The notes under the pieces were generated by a model. That model worked only from the letters and a program-made list of their open reading frames with translations, made no database searches and was not told where the DNA came from. This document shows positions 1 to 9,272 of a DNA stretch of 64,000 nucleotides, piece by piece; within the stretch, counting starts at the first letter, position 1, and each line of letters starts with the position of its first letter. This DNA is from ZC4RG30 sp963726085 (GTDB lineage: Bacteria; Pseudomonadota; Gammaproteobacteria; Steroidobacterales; Steroidobacteraceae), in the NCBI GenBank assembly GCA_963726085.1, contig CAVSAR010000001.1, positions 124,001 through 188,000 of the forward strand. Reading direction: 5' to 3'. The translations under genes and the position numbers were made by a program.

Positions 1-450
1 TTTCGCGCAATCTGGTTCGGCCACCGGGCTGGTCGGCGCCGCAATCCGCGGCGCGACCGCGAACAACACCCCGTGGCCGTTGACTGGCACAAGTCGCATT
101 GGCTGGGCGTCGTGATCGTGATCCTGCTGCTGTCAGCGGCGGATGCACTGCTGACCCTGACTTTACTGCAGCACGGTGCCTACGAGGCCAACCCGCTGAT
201 GGCGCCGCTGGTCGCCGGCAGCGGGGGCTGGTTCGCGATGTGGAAGGTGGGGTTGACCACGGCAGGAGTGGTGGTACTGGTCCTGTTGTCAAGGTACCGG
301 CTATTCGGCCGAGTGCGCGTGGGGGCGCTGCTGTACGTGGTGCTGGCCCTGTACGTGGCCCTGATCTCGTATGAATGGTCGCTGCTGCACAGGATTGGGG
401 CGCGCGTGGCTCAAGTTCATTTCTTATCCGGGGCCCATGCCTTAAACTAG
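1..450 (+). CDS. DUF5658-type small membrane protein, 5' end cut by window
   Basis: The reading frame is open from base 1, so the GTG at 73 is probably internal and the gene starts upstream of the window. The upstream in-frame part is rich in Arg (HRAGRRRNPRRDRE), as expected for a cytoplasmic N-terminus before a first membrane helix. Residues after the GTG show three hydrophobic segments (VVIVILLLSAADALLTL, a middle helix with TTAGVVVLVLLS, and LLYVVLALYVALISY). The pattern ADALLTLTLLQHGAYEANPLM is typical of DUF5658 proteins. The function is unknown. It lies 30 bp upstream of sucA on the same strand and could share its transcript. Family call is by motif recollection. Confidence 0.6.
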   Translation, partial: FRAIWFGHRAGRRRNPRRDREQHPVAVDWHKSHWLGVVIVILLLSAADALLTLTLLQHGAYEANPLMAPLVAGSGGWFAMWKVGLTTAGVVVLVLLSRYRLFGRVRVGALLYVVLALYVALISYEWSLLHRIGARVAQVHFLSGAHALN

Positions 451-480
451 CGCCCGTCACGTCACGTCCTGTACGGATTC

Positions 481-3432
481 ATGAATCAACAGCAAGGTTC
501 GGGCGCAGCGGGTGGTGAACTCGCGCGGCAAACGGCCAGCACACCCCTATCGGGCAGCAATTCGACTTACGTCGAAGACCTGTTTGAGCGCTACCTTGCC
601 GGTGAAGCGGTGCCGGAGGACTGGCAGCGCTACTTCATCATCCTGGCCGCCAGTCGGACCGATACCGCGCATGGCCCCATCGTCCGCGCGCTGGCCGAGC
701 GTGCCCAGCAGCCAAGGAAGTTTGCCGCGCCGCTGAACGGCTCGGTGCAGAGCGAAAAGCAGGCCGCGGTATCCAGGCTCATCCAGATCTACACCAATCG
801 CGGCCACCTGATCGCCAAGGTGGATCCGCTGGGGCTCATGAAGCGCGGCAAGCCGCGCGTAATGGACCTCGACTATATGGGTCTGAGCGAATCGGACCTG
901 GACACGGAGTTCTTTACCGCCAGCCGCACCGATGCCGTGCCACGGCGCGCGCGCCTGCGCGAAATCATTGCGCTGCTGGAGAACGTGTTCGCCGGCCCGA
1001 TCGGCGCAGAGTTCGCGCACGTGTCGGATACCGACGAGCGGCTGTGGCTGCAGGATGAGTTCATGCGCGGGCGCATGCACCAGAAGTTCACCGCCGAGGA
1101 GCGGGTCGACATTCTGCGTCAGCTCACGGCGGCGGAAGGACTGGAACGCTACCTGCACACGAAATACGTCGGCCAGAAGCGCTTTTCGCTCGAAGGCGGC
1201 GATGCGCTGATACCCATGCTCAACGACTTGGTGCAGCGCGGTGGTGCTTCCGGGGTCGAGGAGTTCGTCATTGGCATGGCCCACCGCGGGCGGCTCAACG
1301 TTCTGGTAAACGTGCTGGGCAAGGCGCCCTCGGAGCTGTTCTCGGAGTTCGAGGGCAAGTACGACACCGCGCACCTCAAGGGTTCCGGTGACGTCAAGTA
1401 TCACAAGGGATTCTCCGCGGATCTGCGCACCGCCGGGGGCAATGTGCACGTGGCCCTGGCCTTCAACCCGTCACACCTGGAAGTCGTGGACGCGGTGGTC
1501 GAAGGATCCGTGCGCGCCCGCCAGGAGCGTCGCGGTGACCAGGACGGCGCCCGGGTGATCCCGGTGCTGGTGCACGGCGACGCATCTTTTGCCGGGCAGG
1601 GCGTGGTGATGGAGACGCTGCAGCTGTCCCAGGCGCGCGCGTTCTGCACCGGGGGCACCATCCACCTGATTGTCAACAACCAGGTGGGGTTCACGACCAG
1701 CGACCCGCGCGATGCCCGGTCCACGATGTATTGCAGCGACGTGGCCAAGATGCTTGAGGCCCCGATCTACCACGTCAATGCCGACGACCCCGAGGCGGTG
1801 CTGTTCGTGAATCGGCAGGCCCTGGCGTACCGCCAACGCTTTCGCAAGGACGTGGTGATCGACCTGGTCTGCTACCGGCGACTGGGCCACAACGAAGCCG
1901 ATGAACCGGCGGCCACCCAGCCTGTCATGTATGCGCAGATCCGCCAGCACCCGACCGCACGCCAGATCTACGCAGATCGCCTGGCTGGTGAGGGCCTACT
2001 GACAGCCGATCGCGCCAAGCAGCTCATGGACGAGTACCGGGCCGGCCTCGATGAAGGACATTCACAGGTGCCGGCATCGCTGGGCCTGATCGGCAACCAG
2101 TACACCGTGGACTGGACGCGCTTCCTGCGCAACGACTGGTCGGAGTCAACCCCGACGGCCGTCGACAAGGTGCGACTGCAGCAACTGGGCGCGCGCATCG
2201 TGGCCGTGCCTGAGGGCTTCAAGCTCAATCCGCGCGTCGAACAGGTGTATGCCAACCGCCGACGGATGCTAGCCGGTGAGCTGCCGCTGGACTGGGGCTG
2301 TGCCGAGACACTGGCCTATGCCGCGTTGCTGGAGGACGGCGTGCCGATCCGGCTGACCGGCCAGGACAGCGCACGAGGCACGTTCTTCCACCGCCATGCA
2401 GTGCTGCATGACCAGGACAGCGACGCCTGCTATACGCCACTGGAACACATCAGCCCGGGGCAGCCGAAGTTTGCGGTGACCGATTCGGTGTTATCCGAAG
2501 AGGCGGTACTGGGCTTCGAATATGGCTACTCGACCACCAACCCCGCGGCGCTGGTGATCTGGGAGGCGCAATTCGGCGATTTCGTCAACGGTGCGCAGGT
2601 GATCATCGACCAGTTCATCAGTTCCGGTGAATCCAAGTGGGGCCGCCTGTGCGGCCTGGCGCTGTTCCTGCCACACGGGTATGAAGGACAGGGTCCGGAA
2701 CATTCCTCGGCGCGCCTGGAGCGGTTCCTGCAGCTGTGTGCCGAGAACAATATGCAGGTGGTGGTCCCTTCCACCCCGGCGCAGATGTTTCACATGGTGC
2801 GACGGCAGATGCTGCGCTCATTACGCAAGCCGCTGATCGTGATGACCCCCAAGAGCCTGCTACGTCACGAGCTGTCGGTTTCGTCCCTTGCTGACCTCAC
2901 CGATGGCGGGTTTGCCACGGTGATCGACGAAGTGGACGACCTGCAGCCCGCGCAGGTGCAGCGCGTGGTGTTCTGCAGCGGCAAGGTGTACTTCGACCTG
3001 CTCAAGGCGCGGCGGGCGGCGGGCCTGCGCGACGTGGCACTGGTGCGTATCGAGCAGCTGTATCCGTTCCCCACCCAGGCCTATGGTGCGGCGCTGCGTC
3101 GCTATCCGCAGGCCCGGGAAGTGGTCTGGTGCCAGGAAGAGCCGCAGAACCAGGGCGCCTGGTACCAGATTCGCCATCGCCTGGAGGATGCGCTGCAGGC
3201 CGGCTTCCAGACGTTGCTGTACGCAGGCCGCGGGCACGCGGCGGCACCGGCAACGGGTATCGCCAAGCTGCATGAGACCGAACAGCGCGAGCTGGTGGAG
3301 GCCGCACTGCGCGCGGCTGCGCGCGGGGCAAGTGGACGGGATGCTTCCCGGCTGCAGACTGAGCCCCAGGTGGCGCAGCCGGCGCGCAAGACTCCCTTAC
3401 TTTCAACAATGTCTGATATAGACCGTACATGA
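481..3432 (+). CDS. sucA: 2-oxoglutarate dehydrogenase E1 component
   Basis: Thiamine-diphosphate-dependent E1 subunit of the 2-oxoglutarate dehydrogenase complex (TCA cycle): decarboxylates 2-oxoglutarate and passes the succinyl group to the E2 lipoyl arm. At 983 residues it is somewhat longer than E. coli SucA. The N-terminal E2-binding region (YVEDLFERYLAG) is present. The conserved EFVIGMAHRGRLNVL block, HGDASFAGQGVV and GHNEADEPAATQP mark the catalytic core, and the C-terminal domain contains EEPQNQGAWY. About 45 residues after the usual family end (from roughly residue 935) are low-complexity and may be a lineage extension. The ATG at 481 has no clear Shine-Dalgarno, but the N-terminus fits the family. 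The stop overlaps the sucB start (ATGA), implying translational coupling. Confidence 0.97.
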   Translation: MNQQQGSGAAGGELARQTASTPLSGSNSTYVEDLFERYLAGEAVPEDWQRYFIILAASRTDTAHGPIVRALAERAQQPRKFAAPLNGSVQSEKQAAVSRLIQIYTNRGHLIAKVDPLGLMKRGKPRVMDLDYMGLSESDLDTEFFTASRTDAVPRRARLREIIALLENVFAGPIGAEFAHVSDTDERLWLQDEFMRGRMHQKFTAEERVDILRQLTAAEGLERYLHTKYVGQKRFSLEGGDALIPMLNDLVQRGGASGVEEFVIGMAHRGRLNVLVNVLGKAPSELFSEFEGKYDTAHLKGSGDVKYHKGFSADLRTAGGNVHVALAFNPSHLEVVDAVVEGSVRARQERRGDQDGARVIPVLVHGDASFAGQGVVMETLQLSQARAFCTGGTIHLIVNNQVGFTTSDPRDARSTMYCSDVAKMLEAPIYHVNADDPEAVLFVNRQALAYRQRFRKDVVIDLVCYRRLGHNEADEPAATQPVMYAQIRQHPTARQIYADRLAGEGLLTADRAKQLMDEYRAGLDEGHSQVPASLGLIGNQYTVDWTRFLRNDWSESTPTAVDKVRLQQLGARIVAVPEGFKLNPRVEQVYANRRRMLAGELPLDWGCAETLAYAALLEDGVPIRLTGQDSARGTFFHRHAVLHDQDSDACYTPLEHISPGQPKFAVTDSVLSEEAVLGFEYGYSTTNPAALVIWEAQFGDFVNGAQVIIDQFISSGESKWGRLCGLALFLPHGYEGQGPEHSSARLERFLQLCAENNMQVVVPSTPAQMFHMVRRQMLRSLRKPLIVMTPKSLLRHELSVSSLADLTDGGFATVIDEVDDLQPAQVQRVVFCSGKVYFDLLKARRAAGLRDVALVRIEQLYPFPTQAYGAALRRYPQAREVVWCQEEPQNQGAWYQIRHRLEDALQAGFQTLLYAGRGHAAAPATGIAKLHETEQRELVEAALRAAARGASGRDASRLQTEPQVAQPARKTPLLSTMSDIDRT

Positions 3433-4616
3433 CAATCGAAATCAAGGTACCAAGGCTGCCCGAGTCCGTAGCCGATGCGACGCTGGTGAGCTGGCGCAAG
3501 AAAGTCGGCGACGCCGTGGCACGGGACGAGAACCTGGCTGACCTTGAAACCGACAAGGTGGTGCTGGAAGTACCGGCGCCGGTAGCCGGCGTGCTGCGGG
3601 AGATCCGGGTTGCCGCGGGCACCACCGTGACCAGCGACCAGGTGCTTGCCGTAGTGGAAGCCGGCGCGACTGCCGCCGCAACGCCGCCCGCGGTGCCCGA
3701 GAAGGCCGCCAAGCCGCCCGCTGCGGCGCCAGGCGCCCCATCCCCGGGCGCTGAGGCCAAGCTGGGCCCTGCGGCACGGCGCGTGGTCGCCGAGACTGGC
3801 GTGGATGCTGGGTCCGTGGCCGGCAGCGGGCTGGGCGGCGCAGTGACCAAGGAGGACCTGGCCAAGGCTGCCGTGCCGGCTCGCGCGGATGCGCCGGCCG
3901 CGGCCGTGGCCGGCAGTCGCGCCGAGCGACGCGTCCCCATGACGCGGCTGCGCGCAAAGATTGCCGAGCGCCTGGTCGCCGCCCAAGCGACGCAGGCGTT
4001 GCTGACCACTTTCAATGAAGTGGACCTCCTTGCAGTGCAACAGCTTCGCGCCCGCCACAAGGACCGGTTCGAGAAAATCAACGCCGTGAAGCTGGGCTTC
4101 TCATCGTTTTTCGTCAAGGCGACCGTGGAGGCGCTCAAGCGCTTTCCCATCGTCAATGCCGCGGTGGACGGGGCGGACATCGTGTATCGGGAGTTCTACG
4201 ATATTGGCGTTGCGGTTTCCACCGAGCGCGGCCTGGTCGTGCCGGTGCTGCGCGATGCCGATTCGCTGTCGTTTGCGCAGATCGAAAAGGCCGTGGCGGA
4301 TTTTGCCGCGCGCGCGCGCTCCAGCCAGTTGACCATGGAAGACCTGACCGGCGGCAGCTTCAGCATCACCAATGGCGGCGTGTTCGGTTCGCTGCTGTCG
4401 ACGCCCATCGTCAACGCACCGCAAAGCGCGATCCTGGGCATGCACAAGATCCAGGAACGGCCAGTGGTGGTCGACGGCCAGATCGTCATTCGACCCATGA
4501 TGTACCTGGCGCTGACCTACGATCACCGGATCATCGACGGCAAGGAAGCGGTGCAGTTCCTGGTCTCCATCAAGGAGAGCCTTGAGGACCCCGGTCGGCT
4601 GTTGATCGGTATCTGA
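3429..4616 (+). CDS. sucB: 2-oxoglutarate dehydrogenase E2, dihydrolipoyl succinyltransferase
   Basis: Core acyltransferase of the 2-oxoglutarate dehydrogenase complex; transfers succinyl from lipoyl-lysine to CoA. Residues 1-76 form a lipoyl domain with the modified lysine in DLETDKVVLEVPAP (K42). A Pro/Ala linker follows, then a peripheral subunit-binding domain around 113-148 (LGPAARRVVAETGVD). The catalytic domain from about 165 has LTYDHRIIDGKEAVQFL near the C-terminus, with the active-site His and Asp. The 395-residue length is normal. The start overlaps the sucA stop by 4 nt, and lpdA begins 5 nt after this stop, so sucA-sucB-lpdA form one operon. Confidence 0.97.
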   Translation: MTIEIKVPRLPESVADATLVSWRKKVGDAVARDENLADLETDKVVLEVPAPVAGVLREIRVAAGTTVTSDQVLAVVEAGATAAATPPAVPEKAAKPPAAAPGAPSPGAEAKLGPAARRVVAETGVDAGSVAGSGLGGAVTKEDLAKAAVPARADAPAAAVAGSRAERRVPMTRLRAKIAERLVAAQATQALLTTFNEVDLLAVQQLRARHKDRFEKINAVKLGFSSFFVKATVEALKRFPIVNAAVDGADIVYREFYDIGVAVSTERGLVVPVLRDADSLSFAQIEKAVADFAARARSSQLTMEDLTGGSFSITNGGVFGSLLSTPIVNAPQSAILGMHKIQERPVVVDGQIVIRPMMYLALTYDHRIIDGKEAVQFLVSIKESLEDPGRLLIGI

Positions 4617-4621
4617 AGGCT

Positions 4622-6060
4622 ATGGCCGATCGATACGACGTGATCGTCATTGGCGGTGGACCGGGCGGCTACCCGGCGGCCATTCGCGCCGGGCAAAACG
4701 GCCTGTCGGTGGCCTGCATCGACGAATGGAAGAATCGCGATGGCAGCTATGCATTTGGTGGCACCTGCCTCAATGCCGGTTGCATCCCGTCCAAGGCGTT
4801 GCTGGAATCCTCCGAGTTGTTCCACCGCGCCGCCACTGAATTCAAGGTCCATGGCATCGGCGTGGGTGCATTGCAGCTGGACCTTGCGACCCTGCAGAAG
4901 CGCAAGGCCGGCATCGTCAAGGCCATGACCGGCGGAATCAATGTGCTGTTCAAGGCCAGCAAGGTGACCGGGTTGCAGGGACATGGTCGACTGCTGTCCC
5001 AGGGCAAGGTCGAATACACCGCAGCGGACGGCAGCAAAACTATCCTCGAGGCGGCAAACGTGGTGCTGGCATCGGGTTCGGTCCCCACAGCGCTCAAGTC
5101 CGTGCCCATGGACGGCGAGCAGATAGTGGATTCCTGGGGCGCACTGGAGTTCGAAGCGGTGCCGGCGCGCCTTGGAATCATCGGAGCCGGTGTCATCGGG
5201 CTGGAACTGGGCAGCGTCTGGCAACGGCTTGGGTCCCGCGTCACCGTTCTAGAGGCCATGGACGATTTCCTGTCCATGGCCGATCGCAAGCTGGCGGCCG
5301 AAGCCCTGAAGCAGCTGCGCAAGCGGGCCTCGACATCCGCCTGGGCGCCAAGGTCAGCGCCGCCTCCGTCACCGGCGGCCAGGTCAGCGTCGATTTCACC
5401 GATGCGCAGGGCGTCCAGTCCATGACGTTTGATCGGCTGGTGGTGGCCGTGGGGCGACGTCCCTATACCCAGGATTTGCTGGGGGAAAACACCGGGGTCA
5501 CCATCGACACGCGCGGGTTCATCGTCGTCGACGAGCAGTGCCGCACGGCCGCGGCCAACGTGTATGCGCTGGGGGACTGTGTGCGCGGACCGATGCTGGC
5601 GCACAAGGCAAAGGAGGAAGGCATCATGGTGGCCGATCACATCGCCGGTCGCTATGGCCACGTCAATTACGCAGCGGTACCTTCGGTGATCTACACCGCG
5701 CCGGAAATCGCCTGGGTTGGGCTGTCGCAGGAACAGGCCGAGGAGCAGGTGCGCGCCGCAGGTGGCACGGTCAAGGTCGGCAGCTTCCCCTTCATCGCCA
5801 GTGGCAGGGCGCGGGCCATGGAAGCCACCGCGGGTTTTGTCCGCGTCGTGGCCGATGCCAGCAACGATCGCGTGCTGGGCGTGCACATCATAGGTCCGCT
5901 GGCCGGCGAACTGATCGCCGAGGCGGTCCTGGCGCTGGAGTACGGTGCCAGCTGCGAGGACCTGCAGCGCACCATGCACGCGCATCCGACATTGTCCGAG
6001 GCCGTGCACGAGGCGGCACTGGCCGCCGACAAGCGCTCCATCGACATGCCCAACAAATAA
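4622..6060 (+). CDS. lpdA: Dihydrolipoamide dehydrogenase (E3), one frameshift
   Basis: FAD flavoprotein that reoxidises the lipoyl group of 2-oxoglutarate (and possibly pyruvate) dehydrogenase with NAD+. The first frame gives the FAD GxGxxG motif (VIVIGGGPGGYPAA), the redox disulfide GGTCLNAGCIPSKAL and the NAD fold (GIIGAGVIGLELGSVW). It then runs into nonsense after LKQLRKR. From about 5325 the protein continues in another frame (GLDIRLGAKVSAASV, then FDRLVVAVGRRPYT) through YALGDCVRGPMLAHKA and the C-terminal HAHPTLSEAVHEA. One base is missing in the G-run at 5324-5328. With that base restored the protein is about 479 residues, the usual size. Because everything else is intact, a sequencing error is more likely than gene loss. 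Confidence 0.93.
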
Positions 6061-6066
6061 CGCAGG

Positions 6067-8044
6067 TCAGCGCGCGCGCCGTACCTTGTAAACATTGGGA
6101 ATACGGGCAAGCCGGCGCTGCAGGCGCGCCAGTTCCGAAACATCCTTGACTGCCAGCCGTACCTCGAAGGTCGCAATCCTGTTGTCCGGATCGGTATGGC
6201 TGGTGACCCCTTCAATGCTGAGGTGCTCTTCGGCAATGAGGTCCGAAATGTCGCGCAGCAGTCCGCGCCGGTCAAAGGCCTCGATCTGCACGCGCGCGGG
6301 CAGCCGCACGTCGTCGCGCTCCGTCCACTCCACCTGCAGTTGCCGCTGTGGCTTCTGGCGCAGCATGTGGGCAAGCCCGGGGCATTCTGCCCGATGGATG
6401 GTCACCCCGCGTCCCAGCGTCAGGTAGCCCCGGATGGGCTGGGGGCGCACCGGCGCGCAGCAGCGCGCCAGTGTGATCGGCAGGTCGCCGACGCCGTCGA
6501 TGGCCACCGGCGAGCGGCTGGAGCGCGCGGCCTTGCCCGGGGCCGAACGCGGCTTTCTGGCGCTGGTTTGCGGGGCGGCCTTGGGCTCGGGACGGCGCGA
6601 TCGCCGGGGTGAGTTGCTCGTCAATGCGCCGGAAATAGGCGCGCAGCTTTGACCGGCTGCGCGGGGACATCAGGTAGCCACTGGTGGTCAGCCAGTCGCG
6701 GCTGGGCGCCGGCTGCTTGCCCGTGATGATCTCCACGACATCCCCGCTGTCCAGTGGCTGGTTCAGCGGCGCGATGCGGCCATTGACCTTGGCGCCCTTG
6801 CAGCGCTCACCCAGGTCGCTGTGGACATGGAATGCAAAGTCCAGGGGCGTACCGCCCTTGGGCAGGTCCACCACCTCGCCCTTGGGGGTCATGGCGTAGA
6901 TGCGGTCGTCGAACAGGCCAACGCTGATGCGCGCCAGTTCATCGGCGCTGCCGCCACCCTCGAGCAGCTGCCTTACGGCAAGGATCTTCTGGTCATAGCG
7001 CCGGTCGGCATCGCTGCCTTCCTTGTAGCGCCAGTGCGCGGCAACACCCAGCTCGGCCTGGTCCTGCATCTTCTGCGTACGGATCTGCACTTCCAGGGGG
7101 CGACCGTCCGGCCCGTGCACGGCCGTGTGTATGGATTGGTAGTTGTTGTCCTTGGGGGTGGCCACGTAGTCATCGAATTCTCCGGGAATGAACGGCCACA
7201 TGTCGTGCACCACCCCCAGCGCCGCGTAGCAGTTGGCCACGCTGGGCACGATGATGCGCACGGCCCGCACGTCGAACACCTGCTCGAAAGGCAGTCCCTT
7301 GCGCTGCATTTTTCGGAAAATGCTGTAGATGTGCTTGGGTCGGCCCTGCACGCTGGCCTCGATGCCCGCATTGCCCAGGTGTTCGGACAGGGTCTGGAGC
7401 ACGTTGCGGATGTATTGCTCGCGATCGCGGCGCTTTTCATTGAGGGCCCTGGCGATGCGCTGGTATTCCTCGGGCTGCTGCTCGCGAAAGCCCAGGTCCT
7501 CAAGTTCCCACTTCAGCGACCAGATCCCCAACCGGTTGGCCAGTGGCGCATACAGCTCCTGGATCTCCAGCGCGACGCGGGCCCGCGCCTTTGCCGGCAG
7601 GTCGCGCGCATGGCGCGCCCGTACCGTCTGCTCGGCCAGCCGGGCCAGTACCAGTCGCGGGTCACCGACCACCGCGAGCAGCATCTTGCGTACGGTCTCG
7701 GCCTGACCTGGTCCCAATGCCTGACCCGAGGACCACTGCTCGTCGAGGTGAAATTCGCCCAGGCGACCGAGGCTGTCGGCCAGGCGCAGCGTTTCCGTGC
7801 CCAGGCGGGCGCGCAGGGCAGCAGGCAGCGCGGGCGCAGGATCGATGTTGCCGCGAGCAAATTGCAGCAGCGCCGCCGCGGCAAGCGCCTTGTCCTGACT
7901 CAGGTCCTGAACCAGCACGCCAATTTCATGCGCGCGCTCCAGCGCCGGATCGGGAATCTCCAGCGCCCGCAGTGCCGTCACCAGGTCCATCAGGCCCTGG
8001 TCAGCTGCGGCGGGGGGTGGGGTCGTGGTTGGCGACACGGGCAA
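6067..8044 (-). CDS. relA: RelA-type (p)ppGpp synthetase, one frameshift
   Basis: Stringent-response RSH enzyme that makes (p)ppGpp from GTP/GDP and ATP. The N-terminal pseudo-hydrolase domain lacks the HD metal motif (LLQFARG where hydrolases have HD/ED). The synthetase domain carries GRPKHIYSIFRKMQRKG, FDVRAVRIIV and EFDDYVATPKDNNYQSIH. That EFDD is the ExDD signature of monofunctional RelA, where bifunctional SpoT/Rel has RxKD. A TGS domain (PKGEVVDLPKGGTPLDFAFHVH) follows. Around 6600-6645 the frame shifts by one extra base. The other frame then supplies the conserved-Cys region (LARCCAPV) and the ACT domain (IEAFDRRGLLRDISDLI). The helical region between TGS and the Cys motif is short, and the total of about 658 residues is below the usual 720-745. 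It converges on lpdA with 6 bp between stops. Confidence 0.9.
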
Positions 8045-8093
8045 GTTTGCGATGGGGTTTACGGCATGAACCGCGGGCCAGTCACGCTATCAT

Positions 8094-8693
8094 ATGCACG
8101 TGTCTCGATTCGCAAGTCGCTCATGGCGGACGTTTGATCCATCGGTGAACCTGAAGCCGGCGGTTGTGTTCGCGCCGGTGTATCCCTGCCGGGTCCTGGG
8201 ACTGGATCCCGGCTCGCTGCGCACCGGTTATGGCATTGTCGATTGTTCGGCACGCGGGGAGTCCCATGTTGCCAGTGGCTGCATCCGCGCCCGCGGAGAC
8301 GAGCTGGCACAGCGTCTGCGCGACATTCATGAGGCGATCCTGCGGTTGATCGAGGAACACGCTCCGCATGAGGTGGCCATCGAACGGGTGTTCATGCATC
8401 GCAATCCCGATAGCGCCTTGAAGCTGGGCCAGGCCCGTGGTGCGGCCCTTGCCGCTGCTGTGACCGGCAGGGCGGTGGTGTACGAGTACGCACCGCGGGC
8501 CATCAAGCTGGCGGTGGTGGGTACCGGCGCGGCGGACAAGGCGCAGGTGGCGCATATGGTGCGCGTATTGCTGAAAATCCCGGCCCCTTCCAGCCCGGAC
8601 GCAGCGGACGCGCTGGGCGCGGCCTTGTGTCATGCCCAGGCGCGACGTGCTGCGCGGCTGGTAGCAGGGAACGGGACCGGATCGTCGCGGTGA
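8094..8693 (+). CDS. ruvC: Crossover junction endodeoxyribonuclease RuvC
   Basis: Holliday-junction resolvase acting with RuvAB. The RNase H-like core starts with VLGLDPGSLRTGYGIVD (first catalytic Asp), continues through HEVAIERVFMHRNPDSALKLG (catalytic Glu) and ends with SSPDAADALGAALCHA (C-terminal acidic pair). The coordinates give the longest open form, from ATG 8094. The conserved part begins only at residue 31, so the true start is probably an internal GTG at 8145, 8166 or 8178. No strong ribosome binding site decides between them. It is divergent from relA. The stop overlaps the ruvA start (GTGA), giving a coupled ruvC-ruvA-ruvB unit. Confidence 0.95.
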   Translation: MHVSRFASRSWRTFDPSVNLKPAVVFAPVYPCRVLGLDPGSLRTGYGIVDCSARGESHVASGCIRARGDELAQRLRDIHEAILRLIEEHAPHEVAIERVFMHRNPDSALKLGQARGAALAAAVTGRAVVYEYAPRAIKLAVVGTGAADKAQVAHMVRVLLKIPAPSSPDAADALGAALCHAQARRAARLVAGNGTGSSR

Positions 8694-9268
8694 TTGGCGC
8701 GCTCAACGGGATCATCGCCGAAAAGGAGCCGCCGCGGGTACTGCTCGACGTGCAGGGCGTGGGTTATGACGTCGAAGTCCCGATGTCCACGTTCCTGGCC
8801 CTGCCGCCGGTGGGCAGCAGCGTGCGCCTCAGGATCCATCACGTGGTCCGGGAGGACGCCTCGCTGCTCTACGGATTTTCCACTCCCGATGAAGCCGGAC
8901 TGTTCCGGGCCCTGCTGAAAGTCTCCGGCGTGGGGCCGCGCACCGCACTTGCCGTGTTGTCGGGCCTGACTGTGGAGGCGTTCCAGCATGCCGTGGCGGT
9001 GGAAGACGTGGATCGCCTGCGCGGCATCCCGGGGGTGGGCCGCAAGACTGCGGAGCGGCTGCTGATCGATCTACGTGATCACTTCGCGACGCAGCCAGGC
9101 CCAGGAGGATTGTCGCCACGAAGCCCGCGGGAAGAGGCCATGCATGCGCTGCTGGCCCTGGGGTATAAGCCTGCCGAAGCCACGCGCCTGCTGGACGCTG
9201 TCGGCGATGGCCCGGTTTCCACAGAAGACCTGTTGCGCGCCGCGTTGCGCCTGGCCAACCCAGCGTGA
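8690..9268 (+). CDS. ruvA: Holliday junction DNA helicase subunit RuvA
   Basis: Tetrameric Holliday-junction binding protein that loads the RuvB motor. I chose the GTG at 8690 because it gives the canonical N-terminus (M)IGALNGIIAEKEPP and overlaps the ruvC stop by 4 nt. A longer ORF from 8627 adds 21 unconserved residues. Domain I is an OB fold (LLDVQGVGYDVEVP, HHVVREDASLLYGF). Domain II holds two helix-hairpin-helix motifs (VSGVGPRTALAVLSGL and IPGVGRKTAERLLIDL). The C-terminal domain III (EEAMHALLALGYKPAEA) contacts RuvB. Its 192 residues are normal for the family. Confidence 0.96.
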   Translation: MIGALNGIIAEKEPPRVLLDVQGVGYDVEVPMSTFLALPPVGSSVRLRIHHVVREDASLLYGFSTPDEAGLFRALLKVSGVGPRTALAVLSGLTVEAFQHAVAVEDVDRLRGIPGVGRKTAERLLIDLRDHFATQPGPGGLSPRSPREEAMHALLALGYKPAEATRLLDAVGDGPVSTEDLLRAALRLANPA

Positions 9269-9272
9269 ACCC

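Noticed and set aside
6821..8137. 438-codon plus-strand frame opposite relA
   Set aside because: It is a GC-driven shadow of relA with no recognisable domain.
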